Source of the DNA: UBA1081 sp964454355
GTDB lineage: Bacteria; Bacillota; Clostridia; Oscillospirales; Acutalibacteraceae
DNA: 24,934 nt
Assembly (NCBI GenBank): GCA_964454355.1
Contig: CAYVTA010000019.1
Location: forward strand, 1-24,934
Direction of reading: 5' to 3'
Below, one piece after another: positions 8,393-15,409 of this stretch. The position numbers were made by a program, and so were the translations under genes. Below the pieces are notes generated by a model that ran no database searches, was not told where the DNA came from, and worked only from the letters and a program-made list of their open reading frames with translations. How positions within the stretch are numbered: position 1 is the stretch's first letter; each line of letters starts with the position of its first letter.

Positions 8393-8421
8393 ATTTTAAC
8401 ATACTTTTTTGAAAAAAGCAA
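8393..8421 (-). promoter_or_regulatory. lexA promoter
   Basis: On the minus strand, TTGCTT (8421-8416) and TAAAAT (8398-8393) are separated by exactly 17 bases. The predicted start lies near 8386, within LexA box 1. Confidence 0.7.
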
Positions 8422-8432
8422 ACATTTGTTTT
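8419..8432. promoter_or_regulatory. LexA box 2 (weaker)
   Basis: CAAACATTTGTTTT keeps the AAC-N4-GTT core of the SOS box, with 7 of 10 specified bases matching. It overlaps the edge of the lexA -35 element and is centred 45 bp from box 1, about four helical turns away. Confidence 0.55.
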
Positions 8433-8480
8433 AATTTTTTTCAGAAAAATTTAAAAAAAGTTCCTCTTTTTTAAAAACTC

Positions 8481-8509
8481 TTGTAAATATACAATAATTA
8501 TAGTAAAAT
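8481..8509 (+). promoter_or_regulatory. Putative promoter of the DUF4015-GH3 operon
   Basis: TTGTAA (8481-8486), a 17-base spacer and TAAAAT (8504-8509). The leader would be about 75 bases. The region is very AT-rich, so chance matches are likely. Confidence 0.4.
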
Positions 8510-8592
8510 AAATTATAATTGTTTTTAAATTGCTTGGTATATTTACTAAGTTACATGATATTTTGAAAATACTCAAAAAACAGGATTGAATT

Positions 8593-9822
8593 ATGTCAAA
8601 AAAATTTTTTAAATCAAATAAAAAAAGGATAACGGGACCAAAAGTTTCACACACAAAAGGATATTACAGATTTTCAAAAGAATTTCCTTCCGTAACGGAC
8701 AGTGAAGGATATCGTGATAATGATATTATCATCAATTCACCCGAAAAAAGAACGGCAGTGCGTCGCAGACTTGCTTTTCTGTTCGTTTGTATTTTTGTTA
8801 TCTCATTTTGTGCAACGGCGTTGTGTGTCTCCATCTCAAAGCTTCCCGTACAGGAGACAAATGAGGAGCTCTCTACACAAACAGAATCTGTCCCTGCTGT
8901 TACACTTGATAAGGTTCTCGCATTCAGCGGAGAAGTTTTGTCTTATTCAAATTGTGAGGGTATTATAAGTGAATGCAGAAGCACAGGTGCGACAGCAGTC
9001 ATAATTGATTTTAAAGATGCTCAGGGATATTTTTATTTCAAGCCTTCTGTCAGTCTGTCTGCTGAAGCACTTTCAACAGTTGCCGAAAATCCCCGGACTA
9101 TTATTGAACAGCTTCAATCTGAAGGCATCAGTGTTTATGCTTCTGTCTCTTGCTTTGCCGATGATATTTATGCCAGAAACAATCAGGGGATTACTGCTTA
9201 TGTTACTTCTGTTGACGACCTCAGAAACGAAACTCAATCTATCTGGTACGCAGGAGAAAACGGCTCGAATGCTTGGCTGAGTCCTTTTTCAAATGAGGTT
9301 TGTTATTATCTTACGACTGTTATCGGTGATGTAGCTGCACTTGGTGTAGACGGAATCGTTTTTGACAATGTAGCTTTGCCTGTAAGTGCAGAGGAAGATA
9401 ATGTTCGCTTTGCTTTGTCTTCAGAATATGAAGTCAGCGTACAAGAGAAAATTGCAAACTGGCTTTCTTATACTATTTCAACCGTAAGCTGTGACACTGC
9501 GTTTACTATTTCAGCAGCCCAGCTCTTGTCAGATTATTCCAAAGAGGAGATTCCGGCATATTACAGCTCCGGATGTGATTATATTCTTTTTGATGTTAGA
9601 CCGTCTGATGCTCAAAAAGGTGTTGCAATTGATGGATTGCAGTATCTTGAACCGGAAAAGACTCCGGGCGAATATATTACTGCAGTACTTACTGCAGGAT
9701 TTGAGTTTTTCTCTGCAAATGAAATAGATTCAAAGATTATTACTGTGCTTGACGATAATTCATCTCTTGATATTCAGTTGTCAGCCGTAAGTCAGTTTGA
9801 TGTAAAAAGCATTATACTTTAA
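8593..9822 (+). CDS. Membrane-anchored putative glycoside hydrolase, DUF4015-like TIM barrel
   Basis: Probably a cell-surface polysaccharide-active protein. The 409-residue protein has a basic cytoplasmic tail (1-59) and one transmembrane segment at about 60-81 (AFLFVCIFVISFCATALCV). A short linker follows, then an extracytoplasmic domain from about 104 to the end. That domain contains GATAVIIDFKDAQGYFYF and NAWLSPFSNEVCYYL, then AALGVDGIVFDNV. These resemble the strand-end motifs (VIDVKD, WVDPY, GFDEIQFDYV) of the COG1306/DUF4015 family of putative glycosyl hydrolases. The FD(N)V acidic residue at a strand end is typical of the family. AGGA (8582-8585) lies 7 bases before the ATG. The stop is 22 bases before the next start, so it is co-transcribed with the GH3 gene. 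The substrate is unknown. Confidence 0.75.
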   Translation: MSKKFFKSNKKRITGPKVSHTKGYYRFSKEFPSVTDSEGYRDNDIIINSPEKRTAVRRRLAFLFVCIFVISFCATALCVSISKLPVQETNEELSTQTESVPAVTLDKVLAFSGEVLSYSNCEGIISECRSTGATAVIIDFKDAQGYFYFKPSVSLSAEALSTVAENPRTIIEQLQSEGISVYASVSCFADDIYARNNQGITAYVTSVDDLRNETQSIWYAGENGSNAWLSPFSNEVCYYLTTVIGDVAALGVDGIVFDNVALPVSAEEDNVRFALSSEYEVSVQEKIANWLSYTISTVSCDTAFTISAAQLLSDYSKEEIPAYYSSGCDYILFDVRPSDAQKGVAIDGLQYLEPEKTPGEYITAVLTAGFEFFSANEIDSKIITVLDDNSSLDIQLSAVSQFDVKSIIL

Positions 9823-9831
9823 TTATAGTTT

Positions 9832-9836
9832 AGGAG
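9832..9836 (+). promoter_or_regulatory. Ribosome binding site deciding the GH3 start
   Basis: AGGAG at 9832-9836 is 8 bases from ATG 9845 but only 2 bases from the in-frame GTG at 9839. This favours the ATG. Confidence 0.7.
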
Positions 9837-9844
9837 ATGTGCAT

Positions 9845-12328
9845 ATGTTCAGAAAAAAGAAAGAGGCACCTATGCCTGTTGAAACAGTCAGAAGAGTAAC
9901 CCTCGATGAGGTCTTGCTGGGTTTAACTCTTGATGAAAAGATTGCTCTTGTGTCCGGAAAGGATTTTTGGCACACTGTTAATGTTGACGATTCTCCTGTA
10001 AAAGTTCCTTCTGTAATGGTAAGCGACGGCCCTCATGGTTTGCGTAAGCAGAATACTGCAGCCGATAATCTGGGTGTGAACGACAGTATTGTTGCTACTT
10101 GTTTCCCGTCAGCGGCAGGTCTTGCATCATCCTATGACACTTCACTTATGGAGCATTTGGGACAAACTCTCGGTGAAGAGTGTCAGGCAGAAGATGTTGC
10201 CGTGATTCTCGGTCCCGCAATCAATATAAAACGTTCACCGCTTTGCGGAAGAAATTTTGAGTATTTTTCGGAAGACCCTTATCTTGCAGGAAAGATGTCA
10301 GCTGCATATATAAAAGGTGTTCAATCAAAAAATACCGGTGTATCTCTCAAGCATTTTGCCGTAAACAATCAGGAGAGAAGAAGATACACTGTTTCTGCTG
10401 AAGTTGACGAAAGAACGCTCAGAGAAATTTATCTTGCCGGATTTGAAACGGCTGTCAAAGAGGCTCAGCCTTGGACAGTTATGTGCTCTTATAACAGGGT
10501 TAACGGCGAGCAGGTTTCCGAGAGTAAAAAATTACTTAACGATATTCTTCGTGATGAATGGGGCTTTAAGGGATTTGTTGTTTCTGACTGGGGTGCAGTG
10601 AATGACCGTGTTAAAGGACTTAAAAACGGTCTTGACCTTGAAATGCCCGGAACATATGGCATGAATGCAAAAAAAATCAAAGCAGCAATTGAGAACGGAA
10701 CTCTTGATGAGGCTGAACTTGATAAAGCAGTAAGAAGAATTATAAATCTTGCTTTTAAATGGACTCAGAATAAGCTTGATTGCGAATATGACCGAGAAGA
10801 GCATCACAAAAGAGCCAAAGAGGTTGCTCTTAAAACTATGGTTCTTCTTAAAAATGAGAATGACATTCTTCCTCTTGATACAAAAAAGAAAATTGCGTTT
10901 ATCGGTGAATACGCAAAAAAACCGAGATATCAAGGCGGCGGAAGCTCTCATATAAACACATATAAAGTAACAGACGCTTATCGCCAGTCTCTTAAATATT
11001 GCGACATTGTGTATGCGGACGGTTTCGGCGTTGAGGATAAAAAAATTAATCCGGAGCTTGTGAAAAATGCAATGCGTGTTGCTGCGGATTCTGATATTAC
11101 GGTAATTTTTGCAGGTCTTCCCGAATACATCGAGTCTGAAGGCTTTGACAGAAAAGATATGAAGCTACCTGAATGTCAGAATTATTTGATTGAGCAAATA
11201 GCTCAGGTACAGAAAAATATTGTAATCGTTCTTCACAACGGTGCTCCTGTTGAAATGCCCTGGATAGATAAGGTCAGCGGCGTGCTTGAAGCATATCTTG
11301 CAGGTGAGGCTGTTGGTGAGGCAGAAGCAGATATTCTTTTCGGTGTTGCCAATCCCTGCGGTAAACTGGCTGAAACATTTCCTTTGAAGCTTACGGATAC
11401 ACCTTGTTATCATAATTTTCCCGGTACTTTTAACACTGTTGAACACCGTGAAGGGCTTTTTGTGGGTTATCGTTATTACGAAACAGCAAAAAAAGATGTG
11501 CTTTTCCCCTTCGGTCACGGTCTTTCTTATACAAAATTTGAATATTCAGATTTGAAAATTGATAAGATGGCAGTAACTGCAGCTACGGATACTGTTGAGG
11601 TGTCACTGTCTGTTAAAAATATCGGCACTGTTGATGGAGAAGAGATCGTGCAGATTTATGTTTCACCTGCAGAAAAAAAGATATTCAGAAGTGATATTGA
11701 GCTTAAGGGCTTTACAAAGGTTGCTCTTAAAGCAGGGGAGAGTAAGAGAGTAACAGTTAAACTTGACAATCGTGCATTTGCTTATTATAACATTGATGAA
11801 AAAGATTTTGTCTGTGATGACGGCAAGTATATTGTTATGGCAGGTGCATCTGTTGCAGATATCAGGCTTGACACAGAAATTGAGCTTGTGGGATTTGGCG
11901 TTCACTCAAACCCCTACAGCGAAGAGATAGACGCACTTTATAACAGCGGTGAAGTGCGGAATCTTACAAGAGCTGAGTTTGAAAAGCTTTTAGGCAGAAC
12001 TCTTGATGTGAAAAAACCTGAAAAGCCCTACACATGGGATAGTTGCTTTGAAGATGCATTGGGTACAAAATATGTTGATGCTGTTTTTTCTGTTTTTGAT
12101 ATGCTTGCTGATAAGCTTGAAACAAATATCAGCTCATCCGAAATGATTTACAATGGTGCATTTGAAATGCCGATACGCTCAATGGTATACCTTTCAAACG
12201 GTCTTGTGAATGAGGGACTTGGTGCTGCCATGGTGGATCTTATGAATGAAGAACCCTCCGCATTTCCAAAACTCGCTGTAAACGGTGTTGCAGCCGGAAT
12301 TAAGGCACTAAAGGGATTTGGGCAGTAA
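9845..12328 (+). CDS. Glycoside hydrolase family 3, beta-glucosidase-like
   Basis: Retaining beta-glycosidase, likely splitting imported oligosaccharides in the cytoplasm because there is no signal peptide. Of 827 residues, the N-terminal barrel has SDGPHGLR at about 59-66, KHFAVNNQE, and the nucleophile Asp248 in VVSDWGAV. The second domain has ESEGFDRKDMKLP at about 430-442, with Glu432 the likely acid/base. A fibronectin-III-like domain follows at about 585-680 (VKNIGTVDGEEIVQIYVSP). About 148 further residues, to which I can assign no domain, end in VAAGIKALKGFGQ. The start was moved from GTG 9839 to ATG 9845. It is the last gene of its operon, followed by the hairpin at 12359-12399. Exact substrate (glucoside, xyloside or other) is not predictable. 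Confidence 0.92.
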   Translation: MFRKKKEAPMPVETVRRVTLDEVLLGLTLDEKIALVSGKDFWHTVNVDDSPVKVPSVMVSDGPHGLRKQNTAADNLGVNDSIVATCFPSAAGLASSYDTSLMEHLGQTLGEECQAEDVAVILGPAINIKRSPLCGRNFEYFSEDPYLAGKMSAAYIKGVQSKNTGVSLKHFAVNNQERRRYTVSAEVDERTLREIYLAGFETAVKEAQPWTVMCSYNRVNGEQVSESKKLLNDILRDEWGFKGFVVSDWGAVNDRVKGLKNGLDLEMPGTYGMNAKKIKAAIENGTLDEAELDKAVRRIINLAFKWTQNKLDCEYDREEHHKRAKEVALKTMVLLKNENDILPLDTKKKIAFIGEYAKKPRYQGGGSSHINTYKVTDAYRQSLKYCDIVYADGFGVEDKKINPELVKNAMRVAADSDITVIFAGLPEYIESEGFDRKDMKLPECQNYLIEQIAQVQKNIVIVLHNGAPVEMPWIDKVSGVLEAYLAGEAVGEAEADILFGVANPCGKLAETFPLKLTDTPCYHNFPGTFNTVEHREGLFVGYRYYETAKKDVLFPFGHGLSYTKFEYSDLKIDKMAVTAATDTVEVSLSVKNIGTVDGEEIVQIYVSPAEKKIFRSDIELKGFTKVALKAGESKRVTVKLDNRAFAYYNIDEKDFVCDDGKYIVMAGASVADIRLDTEIELVGFGVHSNPYSEEIDALYNSGEVRNLTRAEFEKLLGRTLDVKKPEKPYTWDSCFEDALGTKYVDAVFSVFDMLADKLETNISSSEMIYNGAFEMPIRSMVYLSNGLVNEGLGAAMVDLMNEEPSAFPKLAVNGVAAGIKALKGFGQ

Positions 12329-12358
12329 ACGGTATCTTGTTAACCGACTGAATAATAT

Positions 12359-12399
12359 TCTGCAGGGAATGACCAATTTCGGCATCCCCTGCAGATTTT
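12359..12399 (+). terminator. Rho-independent terminator after the GH3 gene
   Basis: CTGCAGGG (12360-12367) pairs with CCCTGCAG (12387-12394), extended by a T-A pair outside and ATG/CAT inside. It is followed by ATTTTAATT, a weak T-run. It lies 31 bases after the GH3 stop. The remaining bases to 12471 show no clear second terminator for the converging rlmH gene. Confidence 0.65.
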
Positions 12400-12471
12400 A
12401 ATTATCAAATATTAGCGAATTATGATTTCTTGTTATTTTGCAGGCGTGATGGATTGATTCCGTCTGCTTGA

Positions 12472-12951
12472 TTATTTATGATATTTCCCTCCGGAGTTGA
12501 TTTTATATCCTCTGTAAATCTGCTCAAGGAGCATTACTCTGAAAAGTCGGTGGGGGAAGGTCATTTTTGAAGCAGACATACGAATATCTGCACGTTTTTT
12601 GACATTTTCAGAGAGACCGTATGAGCCGCCGATGATGAATATTACTTCTCCGCCGTTCATTGCGGAAGAAGACAGAAGTTCTGCAACATCCTCGGATGAA
12701 TATAACCTACCCTCAACACACATTGCAACAACTGTGCTGTTTGAGGGGATTTTTTTTAATATGGCTTCGGCTTCCTTTTCAAGTGCCGCTGAAATTTGAG
12801 TGTCGTTTGGGTTCTCGGGAAGATTTGCAGCCGGAAGCTCAATGATTTCCGTTTTGCAAAAAGCTTTGAGTCGTTTCATATATTCATCCGATGCGTCACG
12901 GAAAAATTTGTCTTTAAGCTTACCTATACAGATTATCTTAATGCTTTGCAT
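12472..12951 (-). CDS. rlmH: 23S rRNA pseudouridine-1915 N3-methyltransferase
   Basis: SPOUT-family methyltransferase that methylates pseudouridine 1915 in helix 69 of 23S rRNA using S-adenosylmethionine. The 159-residue length is typical. The protein opens with IKIICIGKLKDKFF. It has the SAM-binding knot segment VIFIIGGSYGLS (103-114) and ends in the family signature EQIYRGYKINSGGKYHK (143-159). The ATG overlaps the stop of the upstream YycJ-like gene by one base (TGATG), so the two are translationally coupled. Pairing of yycJ and rlmH is common in Bacillota. Confidence 0.96.
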   Translation of the reverse strand: MQSIKIICIGKLKDKFFRDASDEYMKRLKAFCKTEIIELPAANLPENPNDTQISAALEKEAEAILKKIPSNSTVVAMCVEGRLYSSEDVAELLSSSAMNGGEVIFIIGGSYGLSENVKKRADIRMSASKMTFPHRLFRVMLLEQIYRGYKINSGGKYHK

Positions 12952-13742
12952 CAGAGAATCACCATTCTTTCTCCCACTCCCACAGGTGCAACCTGCAGAG
13001 TGTAGTCAAGTCCTTCAACTGCTCCCATAGCTCCCAATGCTGTTGAAGTGCATTCCAGAGCGGCGGAGACGGTGTTGTTGTCACGGCTCAGATGTCCTAA
13101 TACAACCCTTGTTGTACCTGTGTTAATGAAATGACAGGCTGCTTTTGCACAATCGTCGTTTGACAAATGACCTTTGTCAGAAAGGATTCTTTCTTTGAGG
13201 TAGTAAGGGTAGGGGCCTGCGTTGAGCATTCCTTTGTCGTGATTTGACTCGAGAAGTATTAAGTCGCTGCCGGTTGCTTTTTCAACAGTATCACAGGTTA
13301 AAACACCCGTATCTGTTATAACGGAAATTTTTCTTTCATCAGGGAGCGTTATTGAATATCCGCAGCTTTCTGCACTGTCATGTGAAGTGCGGAAACTCTG
13401 AATTTCCATCCCTCCTGCTTCAACGCCATTTTCGGGTATTACAAATGACTCAAAATTACCTTTGAGATGTCCGCCTTTTTCCAAAGCGTTGAGCGTACCT
13501 TTTGAAGCATACACGGGAATGGAATATCTTGAAGCAAACACACGCAATGCACCGATGTGGTCAGTATGCTCATGTGTAATGAAAATTGCTTTTATGCTTT
13601 CCGGCTCAACGGTGATTTTGTTGAGGGCAAGTGTAAGTTGTTTCGCATTTGTGCCGGCATCAATGAGTATTCCGCCACCTGAATGGCCTATGTATGTACT
13701 GTTTCCGCTGCTTGACGAGCATAGTGTGCAAAATCGAGACAT
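12951..13742 (-). CDS. MBL-fold metallo-hydrolase, YycJ/WalJ-like
   Basis: Metallo-beta-lactamase-fold hydrolase of the YycJ/WalJ/VicX group. Homologues in other Bacillota are linked to the WalKR cell-wall regulon and to DNA exonuclease activity. The 263-residue protein starts FCTLCSSSSGNSTYI, the typical N-terminus, and has the metal-binding HEHTDH motif at 57-62. Later metal-ligand candidates lie in TSHDS (about 119), DTGVL and GHLS. No walK or walR gene is in the window. AGGGAGG (13748-13754) lies 5 bases upstream of the ATG. It is followed by rlmH with a one-base overlap. Only about 20 bases separate its start from the murA terminator hairpin, so its own promoter must lie inside murA or it depends on read-through. 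Confidence 0.88.
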   Translation of the reverse strand: MSRFCTLCSSSSGNSTYIGHSGGGILIDAGTNAKQLTLALNKITVEPESIKAIFITHEHTDHIGALRVFASRYSIPVYASKGTLNALEKGGHLKGNFESFVIPENGVEAGGMEIQSFRTSHDSAESCGYSITLPDERKISVITDTGVLTCDTVEKATGSDLILLESNHDKGMLNAGPYPYYLKERILSDKGHLSNDDCAKAACHFINTGTTRVVLGHLSRDNNTVSAALECTSTALGAMGAVEGLDYTLQVAPVGVGERMVIL

Positions 13743-13754
13743 GAGAACCTCCCT

Positions 13755-13788
13755 AAAAAATAAAGGACACTTTTCGGTGTCCTTTTTT
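13755..13788 (-). terminator. Rho-independent terminator after murA, immediately before yycJ
   Basis: AAAGGACAC (13762-13770) pairs with GTGTCCTTT (13777-13785) around a six-base loop. On the minus strand the hairpin follows the murA stop directly and is followed by a T-rich run (13761-13755). The plus strand also has a T-run, so it may work in both directions. The T-run abuts the ribosome binding site of yycJ. Confidence 0.8.
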
Positions 13789-13789
13789 G

Positions 13790-15088
13790 TCAGCTTGCGC
13801 TGTTTGTAACTACTTTTGGCTCTTCGTCGGGGAAATCAACTTTACTTATATCGACACCCAAACCCCTGAGCTTTTCGACTACATTTTCGTAGCCTCTTTC
13901 AATATGGTATATATCTTCAATAACTGTTTTGCCGTCAGCACACATACCTGCAATAAGCATTGCTGCACCTGCTCTTAAATCATCAGCTCTGATGGGAGCT
14001 GCGTGGAGCTTAGGTACGCCGGTGATGATTGCCGCTTTGCCTTCGATTTGAATGGAAGCCCCCATTCTGATAAGCTGGTCAACATATCTGAAACGGTTAT
14101 CCCATACACCGTCAGTTACGATGCTTGTTCCCTCGCTCATTGCAAGGAAAGTAGTCATCTGAGGCTGCATATCTGTGGGGAAACCGGGATGAGGCATTGC
14201 TGTAACTTTGCAGGTGCCGCATCTTTTATCACTTATAACTCTGACGGAATCATCATTTTCGATGACGGTAACACCGCATTCTCTGAGCTTGGTGGTTATT
14301 GATTCAAGGTGCTTTGGGATAACATTCTTTATAAGAACATCGCCCTTTGCTGCTGCTGCAGCAACCATAAATGTGCCGGCTTCAATCTGGTCAGGGATGA
14401 TAGAATACGAGCAACCGTGGAGTGAACGAACACCCCTGATTTTGATTACATCCGTTCCTGCACCCGTAACATTTGCTCCCATAAGGTTGAGGAAGTTAGC
14501 AAGGTCAACTATATGAGGCTCTTTTGCTGCATTTTCGATGATAGTTAAGCCTCTTGCTTTAACAGCCGCCAGCATAACATTCACCGTTGCACCTACAGAA
14601 ACTTTATCGAAGTAGATCGCACTGCCTGTAAGCTCTTCAGCCTCGGCATCAATCATTCCGTTGTCATTTGTGATAGATGCACCAAGCTTTGCAAAGCCTT
14701 TGAGGTGAAAATCAACAGGTCTGACACCGCCGAAGTTGCATCCGCCCGGCATTGCTACCTTTGCATGGCTGTATCTGCCCAAAAGTGCACCTAAAAGATA
14801 GTAGGATGAGCGTGAATACTTAGTCATTTCATAAGGAATGACATATGAACCGATGTATCGTGTGTCAATCTCTAATGTGTTTTGATTTATATAACGAACG
14901 GAAGCTCCCATCTCAATGAGAATTTTCACCATAACCTGAACATCCCTGATATCAGGAATATTTTCGATTCGGCAAATATCCTCCGCAAGAATTGTAGCAG
15001 GAATAATGGCAACGGCAGCATTTTTTGCACCGCTTATTTCTATTTCACCGTGAAGCTTCTTACCGCCGTTAATAACAAATTTCTCCAT
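13790..15088 (-). CDS. murA: UDP-N-acetylglucosamine 1-carboxyvinyltransferase
   Basis: Transfers enolpyruvate from PEP to UDP-GlcNAc, the first committed step of peptidoglycan synthesis, in the cytoplasm. The 432-residue protein has FVINGGKKLHGEIEISGAKNA with Lys22/Asn23, the PEP-site loop MPGGCNFGGVRPVDFH with catalytic Cys117, and AMPHPGFPTDMQPQ followed by VWDNRF further on. Cys117 is present, which predicts fosfomycin sensitivity at this residue. The loop appears one residue longer between Cys and Arg (CNFGGVR) than in E. coli MurA (CTIGAR). The segment TKYSRSSYYLLGALLGR replaces the familiar MRAS...LGPLLAR, so this is a divergent branch. AAGGAAG lies about 8 bases upstream of the ATG. 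It appears monocistronic, with the promoter region at 15179-15224 and the terminator at 13755-13788. Confidence 0.95.
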   Translation of the reverse strand: MEKFVINGGKKLHGEIEISGAKNAAVAIIPATILAEDICRIENIPDIRDVQVMVKILIEMGASVRYINQNTLEIDTRYIGSYVIPYEMTKYSRSSYYLLGALLGRYSHAKVAMPGGCNFGGVRPVDFHLKGFAKLGASITNDNGMIDAEAEELTGSAIYFDKVSVGATVNVMLAAVKARGLTIIENAAKEPHIVDLANFLNLMGANVTGAGTDVIKIRGVRSLHGCSYSIIPDQIEAGTFMVAAAAAKGDVLIKNVIPKHLESITTKLRECGVTVIENDDSVRVISDKRCGTCKVTAMPHPGFPTDMQPQMTTFLAMSEGTSIVTDGVWDNRFRYVDQLIRMGASIQIEGKAAIITGVPKLHAAPIRADDLRAGAAMLIAGMCADGKTVIEDIYHIERGYENVVEKLRGLGVDISKVDFPDEEPKVVTNSAS

Positions 15089-15122
15089 AACGGTACTTCC
15101 TTAAAGAAAAAACATATTTGTT

Positions 15123-15160
15123 GCATACTATTCGATGTGCCTAACACACATATTGTATGC
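15123..15160 (-). promoter_or_regulatory. Hairpin in the predicted murA leader
   Basis: GCATAC (15123-15128) and GTATGC (15155-15160) form a six-base outer stem. An internal ATGTG/CACAT stem encloses a seven-base loop. The element would lie in the murA 5' untranslated RNA between the promoter and the ribosome binding site. It is not followed directly by a T-run, so it is not an evident terminator. Function unknown. Confidence 0.4.
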
Positions 15161-15174
15161 TTTATAAAATCTAA

Positions 15175-15210
15175 AAACAGTATATAACAGTATATAGTAT
15201 ACCACTGTTT
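15175..15210. repeat. Tandem ACAGTATATA repeat inside an AAACAGT/ACTGTTT inverted repeat
   Basis: ACAGTATATA occurs twice in tandem (15177-15186, 15187-15196). The block is bounded by AAACAGT (15175-15181) and its reverse complement ACTGTTT (15204-15210). It covers the -10 region of the presumed murA promoter, so it could be an operator. No known regulator site is recognised. Confidence 0.55.
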
Positions 15211-15224
15211 GCCTAAAATTTAAA
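15179..15224 (-). promoter_or_regulatory. Putative murA promoter region with three TATACT boxes
   Basis: On the minus strand, TTTAAA (15224-15219) is followed after 17 bases by TATACT (15201-15196). Two more TATACT copies lie at 15194-15189 and 15184-15179. Which copy acts as the -10 box is not decidable by eye. The leader to the murA ATG would be roughly 85-105 bases. Confidence 0.45.
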
Positions 15225-15409
15225 GTCTATTTTGAAAAAATATTTATAAGCTTTTCAATTTTGTTAAAAATGCCGTTTTTTAAATTTTTTACAACAAAAT
15301 GTTCCTATTTTTAATTTGATGACCACAATATTTTGTGGTGAACATACTTTCGGCTTGATTTTTTCTTGAAATTATCGGATTTATTGTGTAATTTTACCAA
15401 TAATGCCAA
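15211..15409. other. AT-rich intergenic DNA between luxS and murA
   Basis: This is the larger part of the only gene-free gap longer than 300 bases (15089-15409). It holds no supported reading frame and no RNA gene that I recognise. It must contain the end of the luxS transcript, but no convincing T-tailed hairpin was found. The only clear structure is the nested palindrome at 15299-15345. Confidence 0.5.
15299..15345. repeat. Nested palindrome downstream of luxS
   Basis: ACCACAA (15322-15328), TATT, TTGTGGT (15333-15339) form a perfect seven-base hairpin with a four-base loop. The outer pair ATGTTC (15299-15304) and GAACAT (15340-15345) flanks it asymmetrically. No T-run follows on either strand. 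It could be an operator, or an mRNA 3' end stabiliser for luxS. Confidence 0.45.

Noticed and set aside
8350..8421. N-terminal extension of LexA by 24 residues
   Set aside because: The extension overlaps the promoter and a LexA box, while a strong ribosome binding site fits ATG 8349.
8451..8654. Minus-strand 67-codon frame between lexA and the DUF4015 gene
   Set aside because: It is rich in Phe, Ile and Leu from AT-rich DNA, overlaps the start of the real plus-strand gene and has no ribosome binding site.
10532..10951. Minus-strand 139-codon frame inside the GH3 gene
   Set aside because: Fully antisense to a conserved GH3 coding region; no recognisable protein features.
14882..15187. Plus-strand 101-codon frame across the murA start and leader
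   Set aside because: Overlaps the conserved murA N-terminus in antisense, and its translation is low-complexity and Asn/His-rich.
15177..15196. CRISPR-like or other repeat array
   Set aside because: Only two 10-bp copies in direct contact with no spacers. This is a promoter-region repeat, not an array.
15089..15409. Possible riboswitch or SAM-box between luxS and murA
   Set aside because: I looked for the conserved cores of common riboswitches and saw none. Only simple hairpins and repeats are present.
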